A stretch of DNA of 64,000 nt, from positions 119,555 to 183,554 of the forward strand of contig JANQEK010000006.1 of NCBI GenBank assembly GCA_028278405.1. The letters run 5' to 3'. The first letter of the stretch is position 1. The number at the start of each line of letters is the position of its first letter. Under the pieces are notes generated by a model. That model saw only the letters and a list, made by a program, of their open reading frames with translations, made no database searches and was not told where the DNA came from. A program made the translations under genes and the position numbers. Source of the stretch: Nitrospinaceae bacterium (GTDB lineage Bacteria > Nitrospinota > Nitrospinia > Nitrospinales > Nitrospinaceae). Shown piece by piece: positions 8,627-18,081 of this stretch.

Positions 8627-10564
8627 TTGAACCAATTTTATAAGAATCTAGCTCTCTGGGTCATTATAGCGTTCATTCTGCTGGCTCTTTTCAGCATGAT
8701 CAATCAGCCGGTGGATGCGCCTCAAAAGATTTATAGCGATTTCCTGGCTATGGTTGAGAAGGGTGAGGTCAGCGAGGTTCAGATACAGGGGGAAAAGGTT
8801 AAGGGAAAGGACAGCAAGGGAGCGCCTTTTGAGACGGTTATCCTCAAGGAAGATGTAGAGTTGATGAAACTGCTGCGCGAAAAAGGAGTGCGCACAGTTG
8901 TGGTTCCTCCCGAAACCAACGCCTGGTACACGAATGCCTTTATCACTTGGTTTCCGCTGATTCTACTGGTGGGAATCTGGATCTTTTTTATGCGTCAAAT
9001 GCAGTCCGGTGGCGGAAAAGCGCTTTCTTTCGGAAAGAGCAAAGCTCGGCTGATGGGTGAGAAAAAGAATCAGACCACATTTAAAGATGTCGCAGGCGCG
9101 GATGAAGCCAAAGAGGAGCTGCATGAGATTATTGAATTCCTAAAGGAACCACAGAAATTCAGCAAACTGGGAGGAAAAATTCCTAAAGGCGTTCTGCTGG
9201 TCGGTCCTCCCGGTACCGGTAAAACCCTGCTCGCGCGAGCAATTGCAGGGGAAGCCAGTGTTCCCTTTTTCAGCATCAGTGGTTCCGATTTCGTGGAGAT
9301 GTTTGTGGGCGTTGGTGCTTCCCGCGTGCGCGATTTGTTTGACCAGGGGAAAAAGAACAGCCCCTGTATCATTTTCATCGATGAAATTGACGCGGTTGGC
9401 AGACACCGCGGCGCTGGTTTGGGCGGCGGTCACGATGAACGGGAACAGACCCTCAATCAATTACTCGTTGAAATGGACGGGTTCGAAAATAATGAAGGTG
9501 TGATCCTGATTGCTGCGACCAACCGTCCTGATGTTCTCGATCCCGCTTTGCTCCGACCCGGCCGATTTGACCGGCAGGTCGTTGTCGCTCGACCGGATAT
9601 CAAAGGCCGTGAAGGCATACTGAAAGTCCATACCTCACAGGTTCCTCTGGATGATGATGTGGATTTGAAAACCATAGCCCGTGGAACTCCGGGATTTACC
9701 GGTGCCGATCTGGCCAACTTGGTCAACGAGGCCGCTCTATTAGCAGCGCGGAGCGAGAAAAAAGTGGTTACCATGATTGACTTTGAAAACGCCAAGGACA
9801 AGGTTCTCATGGGCGTCGAACGGCGGAGCATGGTGATTACTGAAAAAGAAAAGAAAAATACCGCATACCATGAAGCAGGCCATGCTCTCGTGGCTTACCT
9901 GCTCCCAGGGACGGATCCTCTCCATAAGGTGACGATCATCCCGCGTGGACGGGCGTTGGGCGTTACCATGCAATTGCCTGAAGATGACAAGCACACGTAT
10001 CCAAGGGAATACCTCATCAACAATTTGGCAATTATGATGGGCGGACGTGTGGCCGAGGAAATTTGCCTTGGCGAAATGACCACGGGAGCAGGAAACGATA
10101 TTGAGCGGGCTACGGAAATGGCCCGTAAAATGGTCTGTGAGTGGGGAATGAGCGAGAAAATGGGTCCGCTCACTTATGGAACCAAAGAGGAACAGGTCTT
10201 TCTTGGGAAGGATTTCTCTTCGCAAAAGAATTTCAGCGACGAAACCGCCAAGCTGATCGACTTGGAAGTCAAATCTTTGGTCATGGGTGGATACAATACG
10301 GCAGTGGATCTTCTCACCAAGAATCGTGAAGCGTTGGAAAGACTTTCTTTGTCCCTTCTGGAACATGAGACCCTGGATTTGAATGAAATTACTGAAATCA
10401 TCGACGGCAAACCGCCGAAGTCCGGGGATGATGAAACACCCAAGGAAGAGCTTTCCGAGGAAGGGATTCTCAAAGAGAAAAAGAGTAAGAAAAAATCCGG
10501 GCCTCTGGATGATTCCGATGGTCTTCTTGGGGGAAGCGGAATGCCTGATCCGTCCCCTGCTTAA
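8627..10564 (+). CDS. ftsH: ATP-dependent zinc metalloprotease FtsH
   Basis: A 645-residue inner-membrane AAA+ protease that degrades misfolded membrane proteins and short-lived regulators. Two membrane segments flank a periplasmic domain (residues about 5-25 and 105-125). The AAA module has Walker [14 protein letters not shown], Walker B IIFIDEID and the arginine-finger region RPGRFDRQ. The zinc protease motif is [10 protein letters not shown]. The charged C-terminus is rich in Lys, Asp and Gly. The start is TTG at 8627, supported by a strong Shine-Dalgarno AAAGGAGAAGG at 8614-8624; no ATG fits. A hairpin terminator follows at 10598. Confidence 0.96.
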   Translation: MNQFYKNLALWVIIAFILLALFSMINQPVDAPQKIYSDFLAMVEKGEVSEVQIQGEKVKGKDSKGAPFETVILKEDVELMKLLREKGVRTVVVPPETNAWYTNAFITWFPLILLVGIWIFFMRQMQSGGGKALSFGKSKARLMGEKKNQTTFKDVAGADEAKEELHEIIEFLKEPQKFSKLGGKIPKGVLLVGPPGTGKTLLARAIAGEASVPFFSISGSDFVEMFVGVGASRVRDLFDQGKKNSPCIIFIDEIDAVGRHRGAGLGGGHDEREQTLNQLLVEMDGFENNEGVILIAATNRPDVLDPALLRPGRFDRQVVVARPDIKGREGILKVHTSQVPLDDDVDLKTIARGTPGFTGADLANLVNEAALLAARSEKKVVTMIDFENAKDKVLMGVERRSMVITEKEKKNTAYHEAGHALVAYLLPGTDPLHKVTIIPRGRALGVTMQLPEDDKHTYPREYLINNLAIMMGGRVAEEICLGEMTTGAGNDIERATEMARKMVCEWGMSEKMGPLTYGTKEEQVFLGKDFSSQKNFSDETAKLIDLEVKSLVMGGYNTAVDLLTKNREALERLSLSLLEHETLDLNEITEIIDGKPPKSGDDETPKEELSEEGILKEKKSKKKSGPLDDSDGLLGGSGMPDPSPA

Positions 10565-10597
10565 GGGATGCTTTCTCAGCTCGTTTAAAGTAATTCC

Positions 10598-10637
10598 AAA
10601 GCTCCATTCCTGTTAAAGTCAGGTCTGGAGCTTTTTT
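10598..10637 (+). terminator. intrinsic terminator after ftsH
   Basis: Inverted repeat AAAGCTCCA (10598-10606) and TGGAGCTTT (10626-10634) with a 19-base loop, running into a T-rich tract. It sits just after ftsH and only a few bases before the folP start, so folP transcription may depend on read-through or on a promoter within the hairpin region. Confidence 0.7.
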
Positions 10638-10646
10638 CTTTCCAAT

Positions 10647-11501
10647 TTGAACCTTGGTTTTACGGTGACTTCAGCCAATAATCCCCAGGAAAAAATTGAA
10701 GCTCCAAAGATCATGGGGGTTATCAATCTGTCTCCAGACTCTTTTTATCCGGATAGCCGGGTACCCTCCGTTCCTGCTGCGCTGAAAACTGCTGAACGTA
10801 TGATAGAAGAAGGGGCGGATTACCTGGATGTGGGAGCGGAATCCTCACGTCCTGGAGCGAAGCCTATATCCGAGGATGAAGAACTGGCAATCATTCTTCC
10901 AGTGGTCAAGCGATTGTGTCAGGATTTTTCAATTCCGGTTTCGGTCGATACTTATAAGCCGGGTGTTGCCCAGAGAATTCTGGATGAAGGCGTCTCAATA
11001 ATTAACGACATCACCGGGCTCCGATACTCGGAAATGGCTTCCATTATCGCAGAATACAATGCCGGGGTGGTCATCATGCATATGAAGGGTTCTCCGGATA
11101 ATATGCAGGAGGATCCTTATTACGATGATTGTATTGGCGAGATCAAACAGTTCCTTGAGCAAGGAATCCGGGCTGCTGAAGAGGCGGGTATTGCTCCCGA
11201 TCGTATTTGGGTGGACCCGGGAATTGGATTCGGCAAAACGGTACAACACAATTTAAAAATCCTGGCGAATCTGGATTCCTTTGTTTCATTACGGAAACCG
11301 ATACTGCTGGGCACTTCCCGCAAATCGTTTATCGGGAAAATTCTGGATTTACCGGTTGTCGAGCGGTTGGAAGGGTCTCTTGCCACCGCAGTGATCGGGT
11401 TTTTAAAGGGCGCAAGAATTTTGCGGGTTCATGATGTTCAGGAGACCTATCGCGTTATCAAAATTGTAGATGAGATTTTAAAGGCTCAAAATGGAAAATA
11501 A
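10647..11501 (+). CDS. folP: dihydropteroate synthase
   Basis: A 284-residue TIM-barrel enzyme of folate synthesis that condenses p-aminobenzoate with hydroxymethyl-dihydropterin diphosphate. Visible motifs are IMGVINLSPDSF (pterin/diphosphate loop), DVGAESSRPGA, SVDTYKP, ISIINDITG, WVDPGIGFGKT and LLGTSRKSFIG. The start is assigned to TTG 10647 because the frame opens there just after the terminator; GTG 10665 is an equally possible start and no strong ribosome-binding site decides between them. The 3' end overlaps pdxJ by 11 bases, implying coupled expression with vitamin B6 synthesis. Confidence 0.93.
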   Translation: MNLGFTVTSANNPQEKIEAPKIMGVINLSPDSFYPDSRVPSVPAALKTAERMIEEGADYLDVGAESSRPGAKPISEDEELAIILPVVKRLCQDFSIPVSVDTYKPGVAQRILDEGVSIINDITGLRYSEMASIIAEYNAGVVIMHMKGSPDNMQEDPYYDDCIGEIKQFLEQGIRAAEEAGIAPDRIWVDPGIGFGKTVQHNLKILANLDSFVSLRKPILLGTSRKSFIGKILDLPVVERLEGSLATAVIGFLKGARILRVHDVQETYRVIKIVDEILKAQNGK

Positions 11502-12237
11502 GGTTCGTTTGTTTGTCAATGTCGATCATGTAGCCACGATACGGGAGGCCCGTAAAACAGTTGAGCCGGACCCTCTGGAGGCTGCTCTTTTGGCTGAAAA
11601 CGCCGGAGCCGACGGCATTACCGTTCATTTGCGGGAAGATCGACGTCATATTCAGGATCACGATGTTTCGCGAATCCGGGAAAAAATCAAAACCGTCCTC
11701 AATCTGGAAATGGCTGCGGTCGATGAAATGGTTCAAATAGCTCTTAAAACCAAACCCTATCAGGTATCGCTGGTTCCCGAAAAGCGGCAGGAAATCACAA
11801 CCGAAGGGGGATTAAATGTTGTCAAACAAAAGGATCATCTGAAAAAAATCAGGGATCAAATCCAATCGCAGGGGATTCGTTTCAGCTTGTTTGTCGATGC
11901 TGATTTCCAGCAAATTGATGCCTCTCGTGAAGTCGGAGCAGAGAGTATTGAAATCAATACCGGCCTGTACTCTGAATTGAAGGGCTCCGAAACCGTCATA
12001 CAGGAGCTGAAAAAAATAAGGAATTCAGCGCGTCACGCTTCAGAACAGGGTTTGCGGGTATTTGCAGGACATGGACTGACCGACGAAAATGTGGTCGCCA
12101 TCGCTGAAATTGCGGAAGTCGAAGAACTGAACATTGGGCACAGTCTGGTATCACGCTCCGTTTACTACGGATTCGAGCAAGCGGTGAGGAATATGATGCA
12201 AGCCATCCAGAAAGGAATCGCGCAACGTGCGAACTGA
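11491..12237 (+). CDS. pdxJ: pyridoxine 5'-phosphate synthase
   Basis: A 248-residue TIM-barrel enzyme that condenses 1-deoxyxylulose 5-phosphate with 3-amino-2-oxopropyl phosphate to give pyridoxine 5'-phosphate in the DXP-dependent B6 pathway. Characteristic motifs are LFVNVDHVATIREAR at the N-terminus, GADGITVHLREDRRHI, LNLEMA, VSLVPEKR, GAESIEINTG, FAGHGLT and LNIGHSLVSR. The length is typical. It overlaps the end of folP by 11 bases and probably uses the same transcript. A promoter for the next gene lies just downstream. Confidence 0.95.
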   Translation: MENKVRLFVNVDHVATIREARKTVEPDPLEAALLAENAGADGITVHLREDRRHIQDHDVSRIREKIKTVLNLEMAAVDEMVQIALKTKPYQVSLVPEKRQEITTEGGLNVVKQKDHLKKIRDQIQSQGIRFSLFVDADFQQIDASREVGAESIEINTGLYSELKGSETVIQELKKIRNSARHASEQGLRVFAGHGLTDENVVAIAEIAEVEELNIGHSLVSRSVYYGFEQAVRNMMQAIQKGIAQRAN

Positions 12238-12263
12238 TACAGTATGGCTCTGAATTGGGATGG

Positions 12264-12292
12264 TTGACTTGCTGTGACAATTTCTTCATAAT
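12264..12292 (+). promoter_or_regulatory. sigma70-type promoter candidate for gapA-tpiA
   Basis: TTGACT at 12264-12269 and CATAAT at 12287-12292 are separated by 17 bases; each hexamer matches five of six consensus positions. It lies in the 193-base gap upstream of gapA, giving a leader of about 130 bases before a strong ribosome-binding site (AAGGAGG, 12420-12426). Confidence 0.5.
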
Positions 12293-12430
12293 TCTGCTCC
12301 CTCCCTTTGCCAGAATTCCTGGTTGAGGTTTCGTTATAAATTCCGTTGAACCGGTCTCTATTTAAAGAGAAAATGAGCGGTAGAGTAATTTTATTGATGT
12401 TGTTGTGAATGATATGGTTAAGGAGGATCA

Positions 12431-13447
12431 ATGACCACCAAAGTGGCTATTAATGGGTTTGGAAGGATCGGTAGAAACGTTCTGAAGTGTATTTTGAAGG
12501 ACAAGGAATGCTCGGACATCGAAGTTGTTGCCATTAATGACCTCACGGATGCCGCAACCCTGGCCCATTTATTCAAATACGATTCCGTTCAGGGAGTCAA
12601 TCCTCATGAAGTGAAGGGAGAAGAAGGGCGCTTGCTGGTCGATGGCAAAACGATTCAGGTACTGTCTGTTCGAAACCCAGAGGAACTGCCCTGGGGCAAG
12701 CTTGGAATCGATGTGGTGATTGAGTCCACCGGTTTTTTCACCAAGAGGGAAGGGGCTTCCAGACACCTTGTAGCCGGCGCCAAGAAGGTGATTATTTCCG
12801 CTCCGGCAACCGACCCCGATGTCACGGTAGTTCTGGGGGTCAATGAAAAGGAATATGATCCGAAACAGCATCAAATCGTCTCCAATGCATCCTGCACTAC
12901 CAATTGCCTGGCCCCCGTGGCCAAAGTGCTGAACGATAAGCTGGGTATTCGCAAGGGGCTGATGACAACCATTCATTCTTATACCAACGATCAGAATATT
13001 CTGGATTTACCACACAAGGATTTGCGCCGCGCACGTGCCGCTTCTGTTTCTATGATTCCCACCACGACCGGCGCCGCCAAAGCCGTTTCGCTGGTTTTGC
13101 CCGAACTCAAGGGAAAACTCGACGGAATGGCCATTCGGGTACCGACACCTAATGTTTCGCTGGTTGATCTGGTCGCTGAGGTAGAGCGCGATACTTCCAA
13201 GGAGGAGGTCAATGAGATTTTCCGAAAGGCATCTGAAAAAGAGCTGAAGGGAATCGTGCGCTACGAAGAAGCACCGTTGGTTTCTGTGGATTACAACGGA
13301 GCGGAGGACTCCAGCATTGTGGACGCTCCCTCGACCAAGGTGATCGAGAAAAATATGGTCAAGGTTCTAGCCTGGTACGACAATGAATGGGGCTACTCTT
13401 CCCGCACAAAAGATATATTAAAATATATAATAAAAATAGGAATATAG
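12431..13447 (+). CDS. gapA: glyceraldehyde-3-phosphate dehydrogenase
   Basis: A 338-residue glycolytic/gluconeogenic enzyme that oxidises glyceraldehyde 3-phosphate to 1,3-bisphosphoglycerate with NAD(P). The N-terminal Rossmann fold reads [11 protein letters not shown]. The active site [12 protein letters not shown] supplies the catalytic cysteine, with HSYTNDQ downstream, and the C-terminus has [18 protein letters not shown] sits at 12420-12426, ideally spaced from ATG 12431. tpiA follows by 22 bases. In many bacteria pgk lies between the two; here it does not, and the only pgk in the window is a divergent copy at 25468. Confidence 0.96.
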   Translation: MTTKVAINGFGRIGRNVLKCILKDKECSDIEVVAINDLTDAATLAHLFKYDSVQGVNPHEVKGEEGRLLVDGKTIQVLSVRNPEELPWGKLGIDVVIESTGFFTKREGASRHLVAGAKKVIISAPATDPDVTVVLGVNEKEYDPKQHQIVSNASCTTNCLAPVAKVLNDKLGIRKGLMTTIHSYTNDQNILDLPHKDLRRARAASVSMIPTTTGAAKAVSLVLPELKGKLDGMAIRVPTPNVSLVDLVAEVERDTSKEEVNEIFRKASEKELKGIVRYEEAPLVSVDYNGAEDSSIVDAPSTKVIEKNMVKVLAWYDNEWGYSSRTKDILKYIIKIGI

Positions 13448-13469
13448 GGGTAATAATATAAAGTAGTAT

Positions 13470-14225
13470 ATGAATAAAATTCTTATTGCCGGGAACTGGA
13501 AAATGAACAAGACCGTCCCGGAATCATTGGAATTGATTCATGCCTTGAAGGAGAAGCTGCGTTCTCCTTGCGCTGCGGAAGTGGTGTTGATTCCTCCCTT
13601 CACGTCGCTGCATTCAGCCGCTGAGGATTTGCGTGGAAGCGATATTCAACTGGGGGCCCAAAACCTTTCCCATTTGGGAAGTGGAGCGGTGACGGGGGAG
13701 GTATCGGGAACCATGTTGATATCGGCAGGCTGCAAGTATGTGCTGGTAGGTCATTCCGAGCGGCGAACCCTGTTTCATGAAAGTGATGCTTTGATCCATC
13801 AGAAATTGAAGACCGCGTTGTCGGAAGGTCTCCATCCCATATTTTGTGTGGGAGAATCCGGGGAAGAGCGTGATGCCGGCAAAACCAAAGATATCATCAA
13901 CAATCAATTAACGGTAGGGTTGAATGGCTTGACTCTCATGGAAATGAGAAAAATAACGATTGCCTATGAACCGGTCTGGGCGATCGGTACTGGAAAAAAT
14001 GCCAAACCGGAACAGGCTCAGGAAATTCATGAAGTGATCCGAAGTCGATTGGCTTCTCTGTATGATCCGGAGTTGGCGCAGGGGACAAGGATCATTTACG
14101 GCGGCAGCGTGAATCCTGAAAACAGTTCTTCCTTGCTTTCACAATCGGATGTGGATGGTGCATTGGTCGGGGGAGCCAGTTTGGATGCCGATTCGTTTTA
14201 TGCTATTATTAATGCCATTAAATAA
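13470..14225 (+). CDS. tpiA: triosephosphate isomerase
   Basis: A 251-residue TIM barrel that interconverts dihydroxyacetone phosphate and glyceraldehyde 3-phosphate. It shows GNWKMNKT at the N-terminus (catalytic Asn and Lys), VGHSERR with the electrophilic His, AYEPVWAIGTG with the catalytic Glu, and IIYGGSVNP for phosphate binding. No ribosome-binding site is visible before ATG 13470. Instead a TATAAA lies at 13457-13462, seven bases before the ATG, so either it is translated by coupling from gapA or a second leaderless transcript starts here. secG follows after 20 bases. Confidence 0.95.
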   Translation: MNKILIAGNWKMNKTVPESLELIHALKEKLRSPCAAEVVLIPPFTSLHSAAEDLRGSDIQLGAQNLSHLGSGAVTGEVSGTMLISAGCKYVLVGHSERRTLFHESDALIHQKLKTALSEGLHPIFCVGESGEERDAGKTKDIINNQLTVGLNGLTLMEMRKITIAYEPVWAIGTGKNAKPEQAQEIHEVIRSRLASLYDPELAQGTRIIYGGSVNPENSSSLLSQSDVDGALVGGASLDADSFYAIINAIK

Positions 14226-14245
14226 TCGATTTTTGGAGGATATGG

Positions 14246-14560
14246 GTGCATACCTTTCTTAGCGTTCTGCATGTGGTCGTTGGATTATTCCTGATTCTTG
14301 TGGTGTTGTTGCAGGCGGGAAAAGGGGCCGCTATGGGGGCTTCTTTAGGTTCTGCCGGCAGTCAAGCCATGTTCGGGAGCAGTGGAGCGGGCAATTTCCT
14401 CACAAAGCTCACCACCGGGGCAGCGATTATTTTTATGATCACTTCTTTGAGCCTGGCAGTTGTTTCCACGAGCAAGGATCAGGATTCTGTTATCAAAGAA
14501 GTGGAAGAGACAACAGAACAGAACCTTCCCGCCGCCAAAGAAGCACTACCCAAGGAATAA
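14246..14560 (+). CDS. secG: preprotein translocase subunit SecG
   Basis: A 104-residue small membrane protein of the SecYEG channel. Two transmembrane helices are seen at about residues 3-23 and 53-75, separated by the typical Gly/Ser/Ala loop with [11 protein letters not shown] and [10 protein letters not shown]. The C-terminal tail is Glu-rich and cytoplasmic. The start is GTG 14246, positioned six bases after GGAGG (14235-14239); the nearby ATG at 14242 is out of frame. The order tpiA-secG-tRNA-Leu is a widespread arrangement, which supports both assignments. Confidence 0.93.
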   Translation: MHTFLSVLHVVVGLFLILVVLLQAGKGAAMGASLGSAGSQAMFGSSGAGNFLTKLTTGAAIIFMITSLSLAVVSTSKDQDSVIKEVEETTEQNLPAAKEALPKE

Positions 14561-14574
14561 CTTTTCAAACAAAC

Positions 14575-14659
14575 GCCGATGTGGTGGAATTGGTAGACAC
14601 GTGCGCTTGAGGGGCGTATGGGGCAACCCGTGGGAGTTCGACTCTCCCCATCGGCACCA
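14575..14659 (+). tRNA. tRNA-Leu(GAG)
   Basis: An 85-base class II tRNA with the CCA end encoded. The acceptor stem GCCGATG pairs with CATCGGC, followed by discriminator A and CCA (14657-14659). The anticodon stem TGCGC/GCGTA closes the loop TTGAGGG with anticodon GAG, which reads CUC and CUU. A long variable arm and the T loop GTTCGACTC are present. It lies 14 bases after secG. Confidence 0.93.
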
Positions 14660-14683
14660 ATTTCTTTCAGAATTCCTTCCTGC

Positions 14684-15040
14684 ATGCAAGTAACCAGCTT
14701 AAGTCAGGTTTTTTCTCATCCCAGTTTTCTTACCATTTTAGTGACTATCCTGATCGTTATCGCCAACATCATGATTGGCGTTAGCATGTTGCCCAGAGAC
14801 ATCCGTCAAAAACGGTACACGCTCCATCGCATTGTCTATGGAGCGGTTCTCGTTTCCTTCGGGGTATTTCTCGTCGTCACGCACCGGTTATTGGGCAACT
14901 CCATTTTTAATTATTGTGTCCTGGCCTATTTCCTCACCGTCATTCCACTCAGCCGGAGATGGAATGTGACCGCGCATGCAATTGTCTCCTCTATCGGGCT
15001 GGTTCTATTGGTGGGAGTCGCGGCATTCAGCATATTGTAA
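14684..15040 (+). CDS. small integral membrane protein of unknown function
   Basis: A 118-residue protein with about four predicted membrane helices (near residues 14-35, 48-66, 72-90 and 97-116) and short basic loops such as [10 protein letters not shown] do not recognise a family. ATG 14684 is used because an upstream in-frame ATG at 14618 would lie within tRNA-Leu. It is followed after 82 bases by the flavoprotein gene. Function cannot be inferred from the sequence. Confidence 0.6.
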   Translation: MQVTSLSQVFSHPSFLTILVTILIVIANIMIGVSMLPRDIRQKRYTLHRIVYGAVLVSFGVFLVVTHRLLGNSIFNYCVLAYFLTVIPLSRRWNVTAHAIVSSIGLVLLVGVAAFSIL

Positions 15041-15122
15041 GAGAAAACATCCCGTTGGCTAATCTCAGGTGAATGTGCTGTAATGAGCAGATAGAAACCA
15101 CAGCGCAGCGAAACAGAATCCT

Positions 15123-16454
15123 ATGGAAGAGTTTGATATTGTCGTTATTGGCGGTGGAACCGCCGGAGTGGCGGCGGCACAATCCGCAGTGGAGCAGGGG
15201 GCTCGGGTTGGGCTGGTAGAATCCAACCGGCTTGGCGGGCATTCCCTGTTCAAAGGACAACTGCCTCTACAAATCTTGCACGATAGGGTAAGAAAATCTG
15301 ATGAACGCGTTTCCCTTGAAAGTCTGATTCATGAAGTGGATGAGCAGGCTGGACAAACCTCGAAAGCAATTGAAGAGCGTCTCAGGAACTCTGGGGTGGA
15401 ATGCATTCAAGGTGAGGGTGCCTTGGCGGGAAACCGTCAAGTATTGGTGGGACAGGGCGACTCACCGACCCTGCTTAAAGCTGGAAAAATTATCATTGCC
15501 ACGGGGTCATTGCCCCAACCGATGGATAAAATCCCCTTTGACGACCAATCCATATTCCATATTGATCGGCTTCTGGACTGGAAAGACGCGCCTGCCTCAT
15601 TGTTGATCGTCAGTGGGGACAAGTCAGGACTGGAAGCGGCCCATCTGTTCAATCTCCTGGGAACCCGGGTTTTCCTGGTGGATGACAACCACCGCTTGAT
15701 CCATGAAAGGGATCCCGACTTGATAACCGCTTTGGAATCCGGATTCAAGCAGCAGAAAATCAAAACCCTGCTTGGCAAGAAGATTATTTCCATATTCAAG
15801 GACACTGACAAAATAGATATCACCTTGGATGGAGGCGTTAAGTTTTCAACCGAAAGAGTTTTGGTGTCGGGGAAGCGCTCGGGCAATACGGGTCAGCTTG
15901 ATTTGAATTCTTTGAATATTGAGCAGGGTGCCCATCAGGAGATCTGGGTGAATGAAAACATGGAAACCTCGCTAAAAGATGTTTTCGCGGCTGGAAGTGT
16001 AACCGGAAGGTCCCGCTCTCTTCAAATTTCTCAAGAAGAGGGCCGGGTGGCTGGAATTAATGCAGCAGGTGGCAATGAATCGATTGATCCGGACCAGATT
16101 TCCTTTTGTCTGAAGACGCAGCCTGAGATTGCGAGCATCGGTTGTCTCAGTGGAGATGCCCACTACAAGGGATACCGGGCAGTCCAGGGGCGGTATGATT
16201 TCTCTGGAGATGATGGATCCAATAGTCATGGTGAGGGATTCTGCAAGATCATAGCCGACCGGGAGTCCAAACGGTTGATCGGCGCTCAAATTCTGGGTGC
16301 CCAGGCATCGGAGATGATGGCCGTGGTGCAAACCAGTCTCAGGGAGGGTGCGACTGTTAAAAAGCTGACCCAAATCAGTGAGACAACACCCTTCGCAAAG
16401 CTCATTATTTCGGCGGCTCAGGAATGCCTTCGAGCCCTGTCTGTAAGGCGTTAA
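15123..16454 (+). CDS. FAD-dependent dihydrolipoamide dehydrogenase/mercuric reductase-like protein lacking redox cysteines
   Basis: A 443-residue protein with the architecture of the class I pyridine-nucleotide disulfide oxidoreductases. The FAD-binding GGGTAG is intact at residues 10-15 and a second FAD motif (VFAAGSV) occurs later. The redox-active CxxxxC is absent: in the segment LGGHSLFKGQLP, Ser41 and Gln46 occupy the two cysteine positions. The NAD(P)H Rossmann motif is also degraded (Ser164-Gly-Asp166-Lys-Ser-Gly-Leu-Glu), and the C-terminal His-Pro-x-x-Glu site reads SETTPFAKL. It is therefore unlikely to act as a normal disulfide reductase. It stands 146 bases before the Rieske/cytochrome b operon and could be a flavin electron carrier or structural partner of that complex, which is inference. 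Confidence 0.85.
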   Translation: MEEFDIVVIGGGTAGVAAAQSAVEQGARVGLVESNRLGGHSLFKGQLPLQILHDRVRKSDERVSLESLIHEVDEQAGQTSKAIEERLRNSGVECIQGEGALAGNRQVLVGQGDSPTLLKAGKIIIATGSLPQPMDKIPFDDQSIFHIDRLLDWKDAPASLLIVSGDKSGLEAAHLFNLLGTRVFLVDDNHRLIHERDPDLITALESGFKQQKIKTLLGKKIISIFKDTDKIDITLDGGVKFSTERVLVSGKRSGNTGQLDLNSLNIEQGAHQEIWVNENMETSLKDVFAAGSVTGRSRSLQISQEEGRVAGINAAGGNESIDPDQISFCLKTQPEIASIGCLSGDAHYKGYRAVQGRYDFSGDDGSNSHGEGFCKIIADRESKRLIGAQILGAQASEMMAVVQTSLREGATVKKLTQISETTPFAKLIISAAQECLRALSVRR

Positions 16455-16482
16455 TTCAAGGTTTTAGAAGGAATATCAAGCC

Positions 16483-16511
16483 TTGACTCGATTTTCTAAT
16501 TGTGATAAAAA
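16483..16511 (+). promoter_or_regulatory. promoter candidate for the Rieske/cytochrome b operon
   Basis: TTGACT (16483-16488), 17 bases, then TAAAAA (16506-16511) preceded by TG at 16503-16504, giving an extended -10. It lies between the flavoprotein gene and the Rieske gene and would give a leader of about 80 bases. The leader contains a C/G-rich segment at 16527-16550 that partly resembles a cobalamin-riboswitch core. Confidence 0.45.
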
Positions 16512-16600
16512 CCTTCCTCTGCTAACGGGAAACCCCGGTGTGACCCGCAACGCAATCTTCCATAACAGAGTTTCCGCAAGTTGTTGAAATATATTCATTT

Positions 16601-17161
16601 ATGAGCGAAGAGATAGAGAAGAAAAAACCGGCCCCTGCCAAACCTAAAGCAAAGGGCAAAAAGGACGAGGCTCAGGATACTTTATGGTCTCGCCGTGACT
16701 TTTTCTCGCTTGCGGGTTGGGGTGCTTTCATGGCCTCTCTGGGGTTGTCATCGCTGTATTTTTTGAGACTTTTGTTCCCACGGGTGTTGTTTGAGCCGTC
16801 CCCGAAGTTTAAAGCCGGCAACCCCGAAGACTATACGGTCGGGGAAGTCAGCACAAAATGGGTAGGGGATCAACGTGTGTGGGTGGTCCGGGATGAAGAA
16901 AAACTCTATGCGATTCTGGCACGCTGCACGCATCTAGGTTGCACGCCGCTGTGGTTAAAGACGGAAGGGAAGTACAAATGCCCTTGCCATGGCAGTGGTT
17001 TCACCATGGATGGTATGAATTTTGAGGGTCCGGCACCCCGGCCTTTGGAGCGTTTGAAGGTGGAGATTGGACCGGACGGTCAGATTGTCATTGATAAAAG
17101 TAAGAAATTTCTCTTTGAAAAGGGAGAGTGGGGTAAGCCCGGCTCTTTTCTCCGGGCCTGA
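16601..17161 (+). CDS. Rieske 2Fe-2S protein of a quinol:cytochrome c oxidoreductase
   Basis: A 186-residue iron-sulfur subunit of a bc1/b6f-type complex that takes the first electron from quinol. A Lys/Pro-rich cytoplasmic N-terminus leads to a twin-arginine-type motif SRRDFFSLAG (residues 30-39) and one membrane helix. The cluster ligands are complete: Cys109 and His111 with Cys114 in CTHLGC, and Cys127, Cys129 and His130 in CPCHGS. It is presumably folded with its cluster and exported by Tat; tatC is at 55652. It opens an operon with two cytochrome b halves and an octaheme cytochrome. Confidence 0.93.
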   Translation: MSEEIEKKKPAPAKPKAKGKKDEAQDTLWSRRDFFSLAGWGAFMASLGLSSLYFLRLLFPRVLFEPSPKFKAGNPEDYTVGEVSTKWVGDQRVWVVRDEEKLYAILARCTHLGCTPLWLKTEGKYKCPCHGSGFTMDGMNFEGPAPRPLERLKVEIGPDGQIVIDKSKKFLFEKGEWGKPGSFLRA

Positions 17162-17207
17162 AGCACGGGGTTCCGGTTCAATTTAAAAAGTTACGGAGGT
17201 TTTTGTT

Positions 17208-18038
17208 TTGGCCAACAAGCCCAAAATTCCAAATATAGCCGAGATCATGGAAGACCTCAAAAGCGGCAAGCTCTGGAATGACCTTGCCAAGAAGTTTACG
17301 GAGTCTCAGGTATGGACGTCTTCCTTTCGGCATGGATATGCAGATACACCCCGTAACCGGGTTCTTCAGATTGCCAGCAACGTCTGGCTGCATTTGCATC
17401 CGGTAAAAATTCACCGTCACGCGTTACGGATCAAATTCACCTGGTGCATGGGAGGAATTACCTTCCTGCTATTTTTGTCTACGGTCGTTACCGGCGTGAT
17501 CCTGATGTTCTATTATCGCCCGGTGGGGGAATACGCCTACTTTGATATGAAGTACCTGCAATACGACGTACCGTTTGGCATGCTGATGCGGAATATGCAC
17601 CGATGGGCGGCGCATGCGATGGTGATCACCGTATGGCTTCACATGTTTCGGGTGTTCTTAACTGGTTCCTACAAACCTCCGCGTGAATTCAACTGGGTTA
17701 TAGGCGTGTTTCTGGTGACCTTCACTTTGCTGTTGAGTTTTACCGGTTACCTGCTTCCCTGGGATCAGCTCGCCATGTGGGCGGTAACGGTAGGAACGAA
17801 CATGGCGCGCGGAACGCCGTTTCTGGGCCATGAAGGGCCTTTTCAGGAATATGTCCCACTCATCAGTCCCCGGTATGATGCCCGGTCGATGTTGTTGGGC
17901 GGAAGTCTCGTTGGACCTCCGGCTTTGCTGAGGTTTTATGTATTGCATTGTATTTTTATTCCGCTGGTTGCCGGAGCTCTCATGATCGTCCATTTCTGGA
18001 GAATCAGAAAAGACGGCGGAATATCCGGTCCCCTTTAG
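17208..18038 (+). CDS. cytochrome b6-like subunit (N-terminal half of split cytochrome b)
   Basis: A 276-residue membrane subunit holding both b hemes of the quinol oxidoreductase. Ligand pairs are His131/His247 and His145/His262. Thirteen residues separate the first two His and 14 the second two; a spacing of 14 is the b6f-type pattern. Cys80 in TWCMGG aligns with the cytochrome b6 cysteine that binds the extra heme ci covalently. [10 protein letters not shown] and TGYLLPWDQ are typical quinone-site landmarks. An N-terminal extension of about 70 residues precedes the first helix. The start is TTG 17208 with GGAGG at 17195-17199. The C-terminal half is the separate next gene. Confidence 0.92.
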   Translation: MANKPKIPNIAEIMEDLKSGKLWNDLAKKFTESQVWTSSFRHGYADTPRNRVLQIASNVWLHLHPVKIHRHALRIKFTWCMGGITFLLFLSTVVTGVILMFYYRPVGEYAYFDMKYLQYDVPFGMLMRNMHRWAAHAMVITVWLHMFRVFLTGSYKPPREFNWVIGVFLVTFTLLLSFTGYLLPWDQLAMWAVTVGTNMARGTPFLGHEGPFQEYVPLISPRYDARSMLLGGSLVGPPALLRFYVLHCIFIPLVAGALMIVHFWRIRKDGGISGPL

Positions 18039-18081
18039 TTTGAACTAAGGACACCGGCTCATTTAAGGAATTGTTCTGGTC

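Noticed and set aside
9740..10366. 208-codon frame antisense to ftsH
   Set aside because: It lies wholly within the conserved protease domain of ftsH on the opposite strand, with no sensible protein features.
14618..14683. Upstream start for the small membrane protein
   Set aside because: It would begin inside tRNA-Leu; ATG 14684 is the first start outside the tRNA.
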